Source: Thelonectria olida (taxonomy: Eukaryota > Ascomycota > Sordariomycetes > Hypocreales > Nectriaceae). Taken from it: DNA of 64,000 nucleotides. The stretch covers positions 1,054,001 through 1,118,000 of the forward strand of contig JAGPYM010000007.1 in assembly GCA_020736575.1 (NCBI GenBank), written 5' to 3'. Below are positions 31,674 to 42,594 of the stretch, in pieces; positions within the stretch are counted from its first letter, which is position 1, and every line of letters starts with the position of its first letter. The translations under genes and the position numbers were made by a program. Under the pieces are notes generated by a model that did no database searches, had not been told where the DNA came from, and saw only the letters and a list, made by a program, of their open reading frames with translations.

Positions 31674-33467
31674 ATGATACCTGACAAACCCCTTCCTTAC
31701 AACGGTGACTATGCCTCGCCAGATGAATACACCGAGAAGCTCCTGGAGTTTGTGCGAACCTCAGACACATTTCAGATTCTCTGCGGAGGTGTTCACATCC
31801 TGGACTTCTTCACTATTGAGCCTGGTCTCTTCCACTACGCATTGCCCAAAGAATGGCAGCCTTTCATCCTGTCGTGTAGCATCATGCAGTTGCTTGATCT
31901 TCTCATGAGGGACGACCTGGACAACCTCTCTTTCGAAAACGGCCAAACACCACCAGAGAGCTTCATCGAGTACATCCGAACGGTTCGGAACGTCTCACTT
32001 GCACGATCATTTACCCCAAGAGAGCAGAAGCTCCCTATTCTCCCTCGAGCGGTAGCCGTGGGCATGAATCCCAAGAAAATCCACGAAGTCACAAACTTTG
32101 CAGACTATGTCGATAGACTCACCAATGACATCTCTGAGCAGTGCAAAACTGATATCTCCCACTTTGTCGACTTCGGAAGTGGCCAGAACTACCTTGGCCG
32201 AGCCCTCGCCAGCGAGCCTTACAACCGGTCCGTTGTTGCCGTCGAGGGGCGAGAGAACAATGTCACTGCCGCAAAGGGACTTGACATGACATCTGGACTC
32301 GCTGTGAAGCCTAAAGTTATGAGAAATAAGAAGATGTGGCACAAGATTCTCGAAACCTGCGGCCCAGCAGGACAACATGACCCAGAGGTGTTGGCCAAGG
32401 CTGTTCGTGAGGTGGCTGGTGACGGCGCTGTCGACTTCAGACCAGTTCGAGAGCTTGAAGCAGAATACACCGCGGAGAAAGGAAAGGGGTTCGTTCAGTA
32501 CATCTCAGGACGACTGGACAGCGGCGAGCTCGACGAAGTGATCTCTCAGATTGACAATGGAGAGGCCTCCGAGGAGGAGAAGAAGGACCTCAAACTGATG
32601 GCCATCTCCATTCACTCTTGTGGAAATCTTTCTCACTTTGGGATCCGGTCACTGATCCTCAACCCTGACATCAAGGCTGTAGCCATCGTCGGGTGCTGCT
32701 ACAACTTGCTGACAGAGAGACTTGGGCCACCAACGTACAAATACGCCTATCTGCGCCCAACTCTCGAAGCCGTCAATGGACGCCCAACACGAGAATCTGA
32801 AAAGCACGACCCTCAAGGCTTTCCCATGAGCCAGCGGTTCTCGACGTATCAAGAAGACGGCATTCGATTGAACATTACTGCTCGCATGATGGCGTGCCAA
32901 GCACCACATAACTGGACCGAGAAGGACAGTGATGGTTTCTTCTCGCGACACTTCTTCCGTGCAGTATTGCAAAAGATATTCCTTGACCGAGGCGTCGTGA
33001 AGAAGGTCCGACACTTTGCGCCTGGGCAATCAGACGCAGGCAGAGAGATGAATGACCAAAGCGACAGCGAGAGTCCATTCGACATTAGCACCAACCCAGT
33101 CATCATTGGGGCGCTGCGCAAGAGCTGTTACGGAAATCTCAAATCTTATATACGTGGAGCTATCCAGAAACTCACGACAAGCAATGACTACAAGCAACAT
33201 GCTGAGACGATGCGGGAGAAGATGGCAGACTTGACCGACGAGGAGATTGAGCGATATGAGGCTATGTACCTGCCCCGAAAGAAGGAGCTGTGTGCTATCT
33301 GGAGTCTGATGGCCTTCAGTGCCATGGCTGTCGAGTCACTGATCGTCGCTGATCGATGGACGTTTCTGCGAGAGCACAAAGACCTTGTTCGTCATGCGTG
33401 GGTCGAGACGGTGTTCGACTATGCCCAAAGTCCACGGAATCTGGTTGTCGTAGGCATCAAGAAATAG
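31674..33467 (+). CDS. METTL25-like methyltransferase-domain protein, 597 aa
   Basis: A single exon. I start at the ATG at 31674 (MIPDKPLPYNGDY); an in-frame TTG at 31644 is not a likely start. A Rossmann-type methyltransferase core is split by an insertion. The SAM-binding glycine loop is seen as HFVDFGSGQNYLGRAL (about residues 163-178), followed by VVAVEGRENN (acidic end of strand 2). Later strands are LMAISIHSCGNLSHFGIRS and VAIVGCCYNLLTER, the latter with the cysteine pair typical of the METTL25/RRNAD1 group (Methyltransf_32). Both ends are helical and the C-terminus ends in NLVVVGIKK. Proteins of this group include tRNA/protein methyltransferases and uncharacterised members, so the substrate is unknown. 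Lack of introns is unusual among its neighbours. Confidence 0.8.
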   Translation: MIPDKPLPYNGDYASPDEYTEKLLEFVRTSDTFQILCGGVHILDFFTIEPGLFHYALPKEWQPFILSCSIMQLLDLLMRDDLDNLSFENGQTPPESFIEYIRTVRNVSLARSFTPREQKLPILPRAVAVGMNPKKIHEVTNFADYVDRLTNDISEQCKTDISHFVDFGSGQNYLGRALASEPYNRSVVAVEGRENNVTAAKGLDMTSGLAVKPKVMRNKKMWHKILETCGPAGQHDPEVLAKAVREVAGDGAVDFRPVRELEAEYTAEKGKGFVQYISGRLDSGELDEVISQIDNGEASEEEKKDLKLMAISIHSCGNLSHFGIRSLILNPDIKAVAIVGCCYNLLTERLGPPTYKYAYLRPTLEAVNGRPTRESEKHDPQGFPMSQRFSTYQEDGIRLNITARMMACQAPHNWTEKDSDGFFSRHFFRAVLQKIFLDRGVVKKVRHFAPGQSDAGREMNDQSDSESPFDISTNPVIIGALRKSCYGNLKSYIRGAIQKLTTSNDYKQHAETMREKMADLTDEEIERYEAMYLPRKKELCAIWSLMAFSAMAVESLIVADRWTFLREHKDLVRHAWVETVFDYAQSPRNLVVVGIKK

Positions 33468-36400
33468 AGCTTGATGATCCATGCAGAGGAATGCTACCCT
33501 TCAGGCACAAAAAGGTCCTCAAGACCACCGATACCTCTTGAGGGATAGTGTTGAATGCAAAGTGTGCTGTCCCTCACAACGCCACAGCCCCAGCTGTGAT
33601 GCAACAACTGGCCTATCGTGAAGCAAGCCTTGCTCGCCTTGGTAGCGGACGGATGGACGTGGCTGGAGCCACAATGACAATGATCGGTTGGAGCGGCTAT
33701 TGGGTAGATTCCAGGGTATTCTGGGTCAACCGACAGCGATGTCATGCATGAACTCCTTCTCACTCCCGTCCTTGTCAGGGGCCTCGTGGGGTGGCCGCTC
33801 ACTGGACAGCTTGGTCGATCAGTGACCCTTTAAGAAAAAAGTAGCAAAGTTTATGATTCCGTCCTTCGACAGACTCGGGGCTACTCGACGCTGCAGGATG
33901 GTGAATCAGACATATTTTTTCACTCACTGGCAGCCGAATTACGCCATGATGAGATGTAAACCGAACGAGTCTTTATCAGTTGCTGTCATATCACGCTTAG
34001 TTTACGTCCCACATGGTGCGGGACGGGAGCCACTCTGTAGATAAGTTAAGTGGTTGAAGTTGCTCATCGTTTCCTCTAAGCGGAGAATTAACGCGTGCCG
34101 CTGGACGATGCCGACTATAATCACTGTATTGATATATAAGTCGCTGATGAAATCAAATGGTGACGGGTCGATTTCTGCTTGATCGAGTTGGTCTATCGGC
34201 CCGGATGACACCTTGGGACCCTCACCGAGACCATCCGTTTGCGTTGAGTTCAAGTCCAGGGGTTGCCCGAGATTTGGAGCTAGCAGTGTCATGTCACCAG
34301 ACCACCATTGTGGTGAGGTGCAGTCGGGGACTCGAGCCGATGCAAGGCAACGCAATGCAATGCAAAGCCTCACCTGCAGAAGGTTACGGGCGGGATATGC
34401 GAGTTGGTGGTGCTATAGCAAGCCATCTGATGAGGCGAGTGGTTTGAGGCTGGCTGAAGTCAAGAGAGAGTGAGACATGGCGAGTCGAGAAAGGTGAACA
34501 TTGCGCCCGCCGAGGTAGTTGTCGTGGGGTGGAAATCTCGGATATCTCCATTTCCCTCCCTCCTTTTCCACTGTGATCCGGTCGACTCTGAAGGGACCGA
34601 CGGGACGAAAGGCCCGAGAGAGACGTGATGCCACGGCACAGAGGCAGTTTCGAGGAAGGGTCTGTGTCTCCAGATCTCCTGAATGGCTAGATGGACTGAC
34701 GCAGGAGATCAAAGGAAAAAGTGTGGGTGTGACGGGGGTCACGGGGTAAATGCGTCTGCCCGTTACATTGCATGAAGTTGAAAATGTCGGCGGCCGAAAG
34801 GGGTACAGCTGACATCAGCCGGTGGTCAAAGACGTGGGCATCGTGAAGGCCGTGAAAACCACTGGCGGATAATATGTAGTCGAGGCGGCTTCAGGAAGGT
34901 GGGATTCTAAAATGCGTGGAGGCGTGGGAAACGTGGGAGAAAGCATGGGAAGCTAGGTGAGTGGCGTCTGAGTTGAATCTTTGACCGAGGATATTAGGGG
35001 AGCCCGTGATAGATCACTTGTCCAGGGACGTGAGCTATCGTGAGAATCGAGGCGCGACTAGAACATGCAGTTGGGAGGCGAGGAGGCGGGGCAATTGTGG
35101 CCCTTTGATGGGATGTCAGAGGTCGAAAACTGAGAACCGAAAACCGGTGAAGTGTCAAAGTGACGAGTCTAAAAAATGACGTCGTTGCCGTCTAAATCGA
35201 GAAGTAATGGCCTCAAGTCAGCTCAGTCAGACCGGCACCTGCCTCCCCAACACGGATCGTTAGGGTTTGAGATGCATATGTATTGTGGTGGATGAGGCAG
35301 GCGTGAGCAGGCGAGCAAGTTAGGCCATCTTTCGTCAGATGTGTGGGAGAGGTAGGCTAATTGCCTGCCCGTTGGTGCAAGCCCGTTGCTGCCCTATTTG
35401 CCGTGGGGAACTGGAGGCAACTTGGCAAGGAAGGAACATCGGCTTCACAGACAGGGTCAGGGCAGGTACGGATAGCAACAACCAACCTGCAAACTGACTT
35501 GATCGCCAACCCGTCGCTCTCATCTCATGATCCTTTCAGTCTCTGTCTCTCCATTGCTAATCACCACCAACACACGTCCGTGGCCCTTACCCACTATGAG
35601 CCGCAAGCCATTCGGTGGAGCCGTGAAGAAGACGTCGAGAACGAAGTCTTACTCTCACGCCAAGGGTCTAGCTCGTTGTATTGTATTTATCCCCCACGCA
35701 AGCTGCTGACCCTCGGCCTCTGGGGAGGAGAATCTGGTACGGATCCGCAATGGCCCTGTCCCCCAGTCCCCTCATGATACCCCACCTCCATGTCCAAGCC
35801 CGAGTCGACCACCACCACTACGCGGCTGTGCCACGGCTATCGTATCCCCCATCACCATGGCCAGACCGATCTTGGTAAGGACACACCGAATGACGTCTGC
35901 ATGGATGCGGATGCAACCTTCTCCAAATGGGCTGAAGTCGGAGTTGCTACGTCTAACTGTGAACAACGACGGCAATGGATGATGAAGCTCCATGTTATTG
36001 GACCGAAGACAACCGACCACTACTTCTGCAACTGAGCTGGCAACAAGAATTGCTGAGAGCCAGCCTCTCAGGCTGGAAACATATCAACCCAAACCTAGTT
36101 TCTCTCATCTCACCCTTGCGTGTGCCCAATCATGGCGACTCAACTACTGCAGCCACCTGCAGTGTCTAGGTTCCGCGTCCTCACTTTGCAGAGTCGAAAA
36201 GCAATCGGGAAAATCAACTCGCCCTCGTTGACTTTGTGTCTTGAACCAATTCCCGTGCCATATATGGTCATATATTACAGCGGCGTCTGGCTTCTTTGAA
36301 GAGGACGACTGGGTCAACAACCCACTGCCCAGACCCATCAACTGTCCCCGGACAAGTCGACAGGGGACTTGGCCTTTGTGTCCCCACAATAGCCTATGCT

Positions 36401-37077
36401 CGATGGCTGCAGGTGCTACAAGTCGCAAGTTACAACAGATTCGCTGCCACGGCCCAGTTACCAGCCCTGGCCCGACGGACTAGCAGTCTCTCTGGTTAGG
36501 CTGCCTGTCTTGTCTGCCTTAGGTCCTGGGGTGAGCTGGCGTGCTTGTTGCTTGTGGTGGGTTCCGTGATCCATCCCATCTGCCTGTAGGTGCGCCTCCC
36601 GCTCTGTGCGGAGTCATGGCCAATTGCTCAGGATTGAGTTAAGTTAATAACGTGGGTTACCCTTATCGCAGCCCGCCGTCACCCTGTTGCTTGCCCTCGT
36701 CTCGTTAGTGCCTCTCATATTCTCTCATCTGCCCATAGTCTCCCGATTTCTTCTTTCTTTTTTATTTTGGTTGATGTCTTCCTCCGCCTTCGAGAAGGAG
36801 ACGGAACAAACTTTTACTCTTCGTTTTGGTTGTCGGGCTCGAACGTTGCGAAGGGTGTCACCCTTCCAACTCTAGCTGAACCTTCTACAGCACTCGTCGG
36901 GCTGGCTCAACCAGCGACCCGAACATATCGGCCCCTCCTTCTGCTGGTCTTATCGTGCCGAGTCACCATCACCCCCCGAACCATACCCTCCCAAGCCGTT
37001 CGCCGATCTATAAATCTCCGGAACGCCCACCTTGGACCCTAACTTTTGTGTCTTGGAGGATACAGTGGTGGACCATC
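33468..37077. other. 3.6 kb gene-poor region
   Basis: The longest gap in the window, between the METTL25-like and CASTOR-like genes (both +). The part from about 36660 is C/T-rich and looks like the CASTOR-like gene's leader. Elsewhere short frames (up to 138 codons) lack coding bias and splice logic. No transposon ends, long repeats or tRNA found by eye. Confidence 0.5.
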
Positions 37078-38438
37078 ATGAATGCGCAAATCTCTTACAT
37101 TGTAAGTTCTTGGCCCTATCCATCCATCTGTCTGGCTTCGCGCCGAATACCCATGGGTTCTTCCGACCAATCGTCCTCGGCCTTCCACCAGTCATGACTT
37201 CCCAGAAGACGGGTATGCTTTGGTGGTCGAGTTTCGGCATCGGCGATCGGGCTTGGCACATTATTGTCTCAACCCTAACACGTTTGGTCTAGGATGGCTC
37301 TTACACGCTGATCCATATTCCTCTCAATCTTTACTCGACCCTCCTCCAACCAATCCTTCGAGTCCTCCTACCGCAGTCTCAGAGCACTGGTGCCTCACAT
37401 GATTCGCCAGAATTCGAACTTCGAGGCCTCAGTGCTGACGGGCAACATGGCTTTCTCAACATTAGTGTCACTCCTATAGAGTGTTCGTTGGTTTGCCACT
37501 CCTCTTGGGCCAAGAATGTTTTTGAACCCGTGCTCAAGGCCCTGCCCAAAGAGGCTGCCAAAACCGTTTCCATATTGAAGGATTCATATATGATCCTCGC
37601 TGTAATCAGCGCCGGCCTCGATGCTGCCGGTCGTGTCATGGAGCTGACGTCGCCGTTGGCCTTGGCTGGGATTCCTCTCTTCTTCATCACAACATATTAC
37701 TCGGACTTCATCCTAGTTCCGACCAAAGAGCGCGAGAATGTGACCAAATCACTGCTCGCCAAGGGCTTCGAATTATCATCTGAGAACCAGTCCAATTTTG
37801 TCAGCCCTGGTGCTTACGGTCATCGACGTAGTCCCAGCAGGGACAGCACCTCTCCGCCCAACACTCCTCCGCCCACGAACGTCGCGGATCTCCAGACGCG
37901 AACCTTTAATTTGCTGAAGAAGAGAAATGTGGCCCCTCATATCGAAGAAGGTCTTGAGTTGGTTCACTGCTCCGGTCGCGAGGTTTCGCAACTCGCTTCG
38001 TTCAACCATCGTTCCACGGGAAGTCGAAACCCGCTTGGTCGCCGTCCCAGTTGGGCCGACAATGTTGATACTAAGCTCTACACGTGCATCATTTCTGCAT
38101 TGGTCTCCCAGCCACGGTTCATGTCGATAACGCTCGCCCAAGACGATCCGCCGTCTCTTCTTCTCGACAAAACCGTACTTGATATATTTGGTGACTCTTT
38201 GGTTGGCGACACCGAGGGTTGCCTGATCCCCATTTTCCTTGACCTCGATAAATTACCGTTCGAGTCCACCGGTATCGTCTGTGGTGTAGCAGGCCGTCTT
38301 GTTCAAGACTTGCAAATGGCGGCAAGCTCAGAGCTATCGTACCTCTCCACGGCCCAAGCTGGTGCTGTTATTCTCTCTGAAGAGCAATCCATTCGGGCAA
38401 TGGACATTCTCAAGCCATTGCTGAGCAAGGATGCATAA
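37078..38438 (+). CDS. CASTOR/GATS-like ACT-domain protein, 389 aa
   Basis: Two exons, 37078-37101 (only 24 nt, MNAQISYI) and 37293-38438. The intron is 191 bp with donor GTAAGT, branch CCCTAAC and acceptor TCTAG, phase 0. Joined, it gives MNAQISYIDGSYTLIHIPLN, a smooth N-terminal beta strand of the CASTOR-type fold. Animal CASTOR1 binds arginine and releases inhibition of GATOR2 and TORC1. The fungal relatives are mostly uncharacterised. The ACT region is visible at about 60-170 (GFLNISVTPIECSLV, LKDSYMILAVISAG, SPLALAGIPLFFITTYYSDFILVP). A Ser/Pro linker with SRDSTSPPNTPPPT follows, and a second ACT-like part covers about 260-385. Whether it binds arginine cannot be read from sequence. Its tail-to-tail neighbour is YIH1. 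Confidence 0.82.
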
Positions 38439-38735
38439 TCGGGTGTTGGGTTGTCTTTGTTTTATCCAAAAATTCGGTGACGTGTTGAAATCTTGGGAGG
38501 CTTGTATTATGGGTATTTTACCCTTGTCAAAAACAAAAGTGCGGTGGTAGGCGGTCCTTGTCTGTTTGGTCGGCGTTGTCGGGGGTTGCCATGTTTCTCA
38601 ATGAGATACCATCTTTATATAGGTAGCAAACTCGGCGCTGGTGGCATTTTATCTGCCTTTGATCCAAGATCGTCTCCTTTCTGAGATATGTCGCGCTTAT
38701 GGACATTCCATTATTCATAAGATACCTTGATCTCA

Positions 38736-39584
38736 TCACTTGCCCTTCTTCTTGTCCTTTTCTTTCTCCTCAACAAACCCGGCCCTAACGAAGCCATCCC
38801 TCGCAGCGGCGTTGATCACTGCAAACCTCTTAGGTCCCAGTTTGACACCGCCGTACCACCGCGTCACAACCACCATGGCGTCCCAGATGTCCATCAGCTG
38901 CATCAGGTGCAACAGGCGACCTCCGGCCGCCGTCTCGCCGTCGTCGTCGCAGTCCTGAAAACTCGCGTTTCCCGGTCCTCGGATCCGCCACGCCGTCATG
39001 TTGTGCGTCGCCGTGCGGATGCGCTTGTCCGACGCGAGCAGCCACGCCACGTGGTGCCGGGCCTGCGCCGTCGAGGTCACCCGTGCGACGTGCGCGATGA
39101 AGGTTGATTTGCTGTCCACGATGACTTCGGACAGCGTCCACTCGGGATCTGGGAAGGCGGCGAGCTCAGACGCTGCTTGTTCTGGTTCTTCAGCGACAGG
39201 CGCTTCTGGCTCAGGGGATGCCACGGCGTCTTCTTCGCTGCGCCGCGTGAATTCTTCGACGGCGTCGAAGAGACATACCACGCCGGGCTCAAAGACTAGG
39301 CCGACGACCTGGCGGAATAAGGCCAGGTCTCGCGCACCGGCGCCGCGCTTGCCGCTGGCGCTGTGGTGTGTTGCGAGCACGGAGGGCGGGCTGGAGGGGT
39401 AATCGGACGGGAAGCTGAGACGCAGGGACGAGGCGTCTGCGGGGAGTTTGAGGATGAAGACTGACGACTGCGAAGGGGGATCACTGTTGTTGGTGGTGTC
39501 GGGGGTGTCGTCTGCGGGGACGAGGCTGCCGTCACCGTAGATGGAGTTGATGGCTTCTACCTCGTCGTGCAGCTCGTCAGACAT
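38736..39584 (-). CDS. YIH1: Yih1/IMPACT regulator of Gcn2, 282 aa
   Basis: Intronless. The N-terminal RWD domain (about 1-120) starts at MSDELHDEVEAINSIYGDGS and has the fold's FPSDYPSSPPSV (the YPxxxP-like turn). An acidic Pro/Glu linker (about 121-145) follows. The UPF0029/Impact domain runs from about 150 to 270: DSKSTFIAHVARV, AWLLASDKRIRTATHNM, DDDGETAAGGRLLHLM, VVVTRWYGGVKLGPKRF. Yih1 binds Gcn1 through its RWD domain and keeps it from activating the eIF2-alpha kinase Gcn2, so it tunes the amino-acid starvation response in the cytoplasm. Length is close to yeast Yih1 (about 258 residues). The C-terminus ends in a Lys/Glu run (EEKEKDKKKGK). Confidence 0.93.
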   Translation of the reverse strand: MSDELHDEVEAINSIYGDGSLVPADDTPDTTNNSDPPSQSSVFILKLPADASSLRLSFPSDYPSSPPSVLATHHSASGKRGAGARDLALFRQVVGLVFEPGVVCLFDAVEEFTRRSEEDAVASPEPEAPVAEEPEQAASELAAFPDPEWTLSEVIVDSKSTFIAHVARVTSTAQARHHVAWLLASDKRIRTATHNMTAWRIRGPGNASFQDCDDDGETAAGGRLLHLMQLMDIWDAMVVVTRWYGGVKLGPKRFAVINAAARDGFVRAGFVEEKEKDKKKGK

Positions 39585-40212
39585 GATGGCGGGGTAGTGG
39601 GATGAGGGCTGACGGGGCGATTATGGATGGAGAAGGGAAGTAGACGAGGTTTTATGTATAAGAGACATGTAAGTGTGAAATATTTGGTGCCTGTATTGAG
39701 GAATTGGGACGGTCCGCGAGAATATCGAGTGAGATTGTCGGCGTGGATGTGCTTTCATCTGAGTCTCGTCATGTCACAGTGAGAAGAATGATAATGCGGA
39801 GCCCCACATTGAAGACGCCGAGGAGCCCCGACCCACAAGCCGGGATTTCTCCTGAGGAAGGAACTACCTAGGTACGAATACCGAGTCTTGATCTTGAAAA
39901 AGCATATGATATGTAAGCACACTCATCATGGGGAATTCGCACCTCGGGATATCTTTGGTACCACATATAGAAATGGTTCAGGAGGAGGAAAGACACCAAC
40001 GAGCGAAAACCGAACAAGCCCAAGCTAAGCTTCTAGCGCATCTTGCTACAGTTTCGAACAGAAATTGATATTGGCTCAAACACGACACTACGTAGGGGAG
40101 CTAACAGTATAAATACCCGTCATGATCGGACTAGTTCCCCAGCAAAAACCCTCTATGAGACGACAACTGCTGTCGATGCAACGTCTCCCGACATTACCAC
40201 ACGAGTAATCTT
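39585..40212. other. Intergenic stretch upstream of YIH1
   Basis: Contains the YIH1 promoter and the VMA1 3' UTR (both -). No gene or repeat seen. Confidence 0.5.
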
Positions 40213-42594
40213 CTACTCGTCCATGACAGCCGCAAACTTGTCCGTCATCTTCTGGTGAATAGCCTCGTACTGACATAGCAAGTTAGCAACTCATCTTTCA
40301 TCGCAAGCACTCATCTGTCTCATCACTACTCACCTTCTTGGTAATCACGTCCTCACCCTCGGTAGGAACCTCGAACTTCAGTTGTCGCAGTTGAGACTGA
40401 AGGTCTGAAGTGGCTTCACGGACTTTGGCCCAGCTCTGGCCCTGAGAAATAACCTTCTGCGCCTCGTCGTGGAATCCAACCATCAGCTTCATCATCCATT
40501 CCGTCTTCCAGATGGGACAGAACTGATCATAGTCGGAGTAACCGTTCTGCTGTAGGAAATCTTCCTTGATCAGGCTAGCAATATCCAGGGTAATCTTGTC
40601 GGGGTCAGAGAGCGCGCTCTTTCCGACAAGCTGCACAACCTGGTCGAGCTCTTCAGAGTCGGAGAGGAGCTGCTTGATGCGATCTCGGAGACGGGGAAAC
40701 TCGGGGTACTTCTTCTCGTAGTACTTGTCGAGAGTCGTCGTGTACTTGCTGTACGACACGGAGGTGTTGATGGAAGGGAAATGCTTTCGCTGAGCGAGCT
40801 TCTTGTCGAGACCCCAGAAGACCTGCACAATACCAAGGGTCGAGGTAGTGACGGGATCGGAGAAATCACCACCAGGGGGGCTGACAGCACCGACAATGCT
40901 GACACTGCCCTCTCGCTCGGGCGAACCCAGCGTCTTGATCTTGCCAGCTCGCTCGTAGAAAGAAGCGAGTTTGGCACCAAGATAGGCAGGGAAACCCTGA
41001 TCAGCAGGCATTTCTCCCAATCGACCGGAAATTTCACGAAGGGCTTCGGCCCATCGAGATGAGGAATCAGCCATCATGGCGACATCAAGACCCTGATCAC
41101 GGAAGTACTCGGCGACAGTGATACCGGTATAAATGGAAGCTTCTCGGGCGGCGACGGGCATGTTGGAGGTGTTGGCGATGAGTGTGGTTCGCTTCATGAT
41201 GGGTTCCTTGCGGCCATCGACATCGATTGTGAGCTCCGGGAAATCCTTCAAGACTTCAGCCATCTCGTTGCCTCTTTCGCCACATCCCTATGGAGCGAGT
41301 TAGCACAAAACTACACTAAGACGGTTTGATAGAATTAACATACAACATAGACAATCACGTCACTGTTGGAGAACTTGGAAACAGACTGACTGATGACAGT
41401 CTTTCCACAACCGAAAGCGCCAGGAATGGCAACGGTACCACCCTGAACACTAGGGAAAAGAGCGTCAAGCACACGCTGGCCGACGATGAAAGGCTCGTTG
41501 GCGGAAAGCTTTTCGGTCGAGGGTCGAGGGACTCGGACGGGCCAGGTCTGCATCATGGGGAACTCGGTCTTCTTGCCGTCGAATTCGAGCTCAAGAATGT
41601 TGTCGGTGACGGTGTACTCGCCCTTGGAGGCAATCCTGGTGATGGTACCTCGGGCACGAGGAGGGAGGAGGATCTTGTGAACGGAGATGAAGGAGTTCTC
41701 GAAAACGCTGCCCCAGACATCACCACCAGAGAGGTGGTCGCCAACCTTCTTGGATGGGGTGAACTCCCACTTCTTGTTACGGTCGAGGGCGGGAACGGCG
41801 ACACCACGGGGGATATAGATGGATTTGGAGAGCTCGGAGATGTCTGCGAGGGGACGCTGAATTCCATCGTAGATACCGTTAAGCAGGCCAGGGCCGAGCT
41901 CGACTGACAAGGGCTTGCCAGTTCGTACAACGGGGTCACCGACCACGATACCGGCTGAGAGGTTGTCAGTATGTCGGCGCTATCGAGATCGATCGGAATG
42001 TCGTACCGGTTTCCTCGTAGACCTGAATGGTGGCTTGGTCGCCACTGATTCGAATGACCTCACCAACGAGGTTATCGTGACCTACTTTGACCTAGAGGAA
42101 GAGCAATGTCAGCGCAAAGGAGATGGGGCTTGAACTTGAAGAGAGGACCACTTACGAGCTCGTACATGGCAACACCGATCATGTCCTCGGCCACGACGAC
42201 GGGACTGCAAAAGCGTTAGCATGATGCTACCAATGGAGCGGTGACCGTTGATAAGATGCATCTCAAGAAGATAAAGCGGGCTGACAGAGCGTTGGGGGTG
42301 CATCGAGAAAACTAACCCGGAGATGGAGTAGATTTTGCCTGCAGCATGTGTTAGCGACCATTACGACATTGGCCCAACGGACGGGGAGCAAGGGCAAAAG
42401 TGATGAATTGACGCACCATGGCTGAGAGCGTCGCCATCGGCATCCTTGGCGGCCTGCTCTTTCTAAAGGCCATGGAGGTCAGCTTGGAAATCTGGCAGGG
42501 GAGCTCGGGCGTGCGTCGCGGGCGGCGATGAGCATCGGGAGGAGCTGCAGCAGCCACAGGCAGATGGCTGGAGGGGAGGACGCACAGGAGCCAT
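40213..42594 (-). CDS. VMA1: V-type ATPase catalytic subunit A, 610 aa
   Basis: Eight exons: 42594-42586, 42462-42417, 42338-42317, 42204-42156, 42091-42007, 41954-41344, 41287-40334, 40269-40213. Each junction is in phase and the joined protein is co-linear with known fungal subunit A. Exon 1 is only 9 nt (MAP) and exon 3 only 22 nt (GKIYSISG). Subunit A hydrolyses ATP in the V1 sector to pump protons into the vacuole. The beta-barrel domain ([15 protein letters not shown]) is followed by the non-homologous bulge region. The Walker A motif is GAFGCGKT (about 248-255) and the catalytic Glu is in GCGERGNEM. The Walker B region [17 protein letters not shown] and the P-loop partner [12 protein letters not shown] come next. 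No intein is inserted, unlike Saccharomyces VMA1. The N-terminal [13 protein letters not shown] stretch is extra and variable. Confidence 0.96.

Noticed and set aside
34170..34280. Possible tRNA: GTTGAGTTCAAGTCC resembles a B box
   Set aside because: No matching A box at the right distance and no acceptor-stem pairing by eye.
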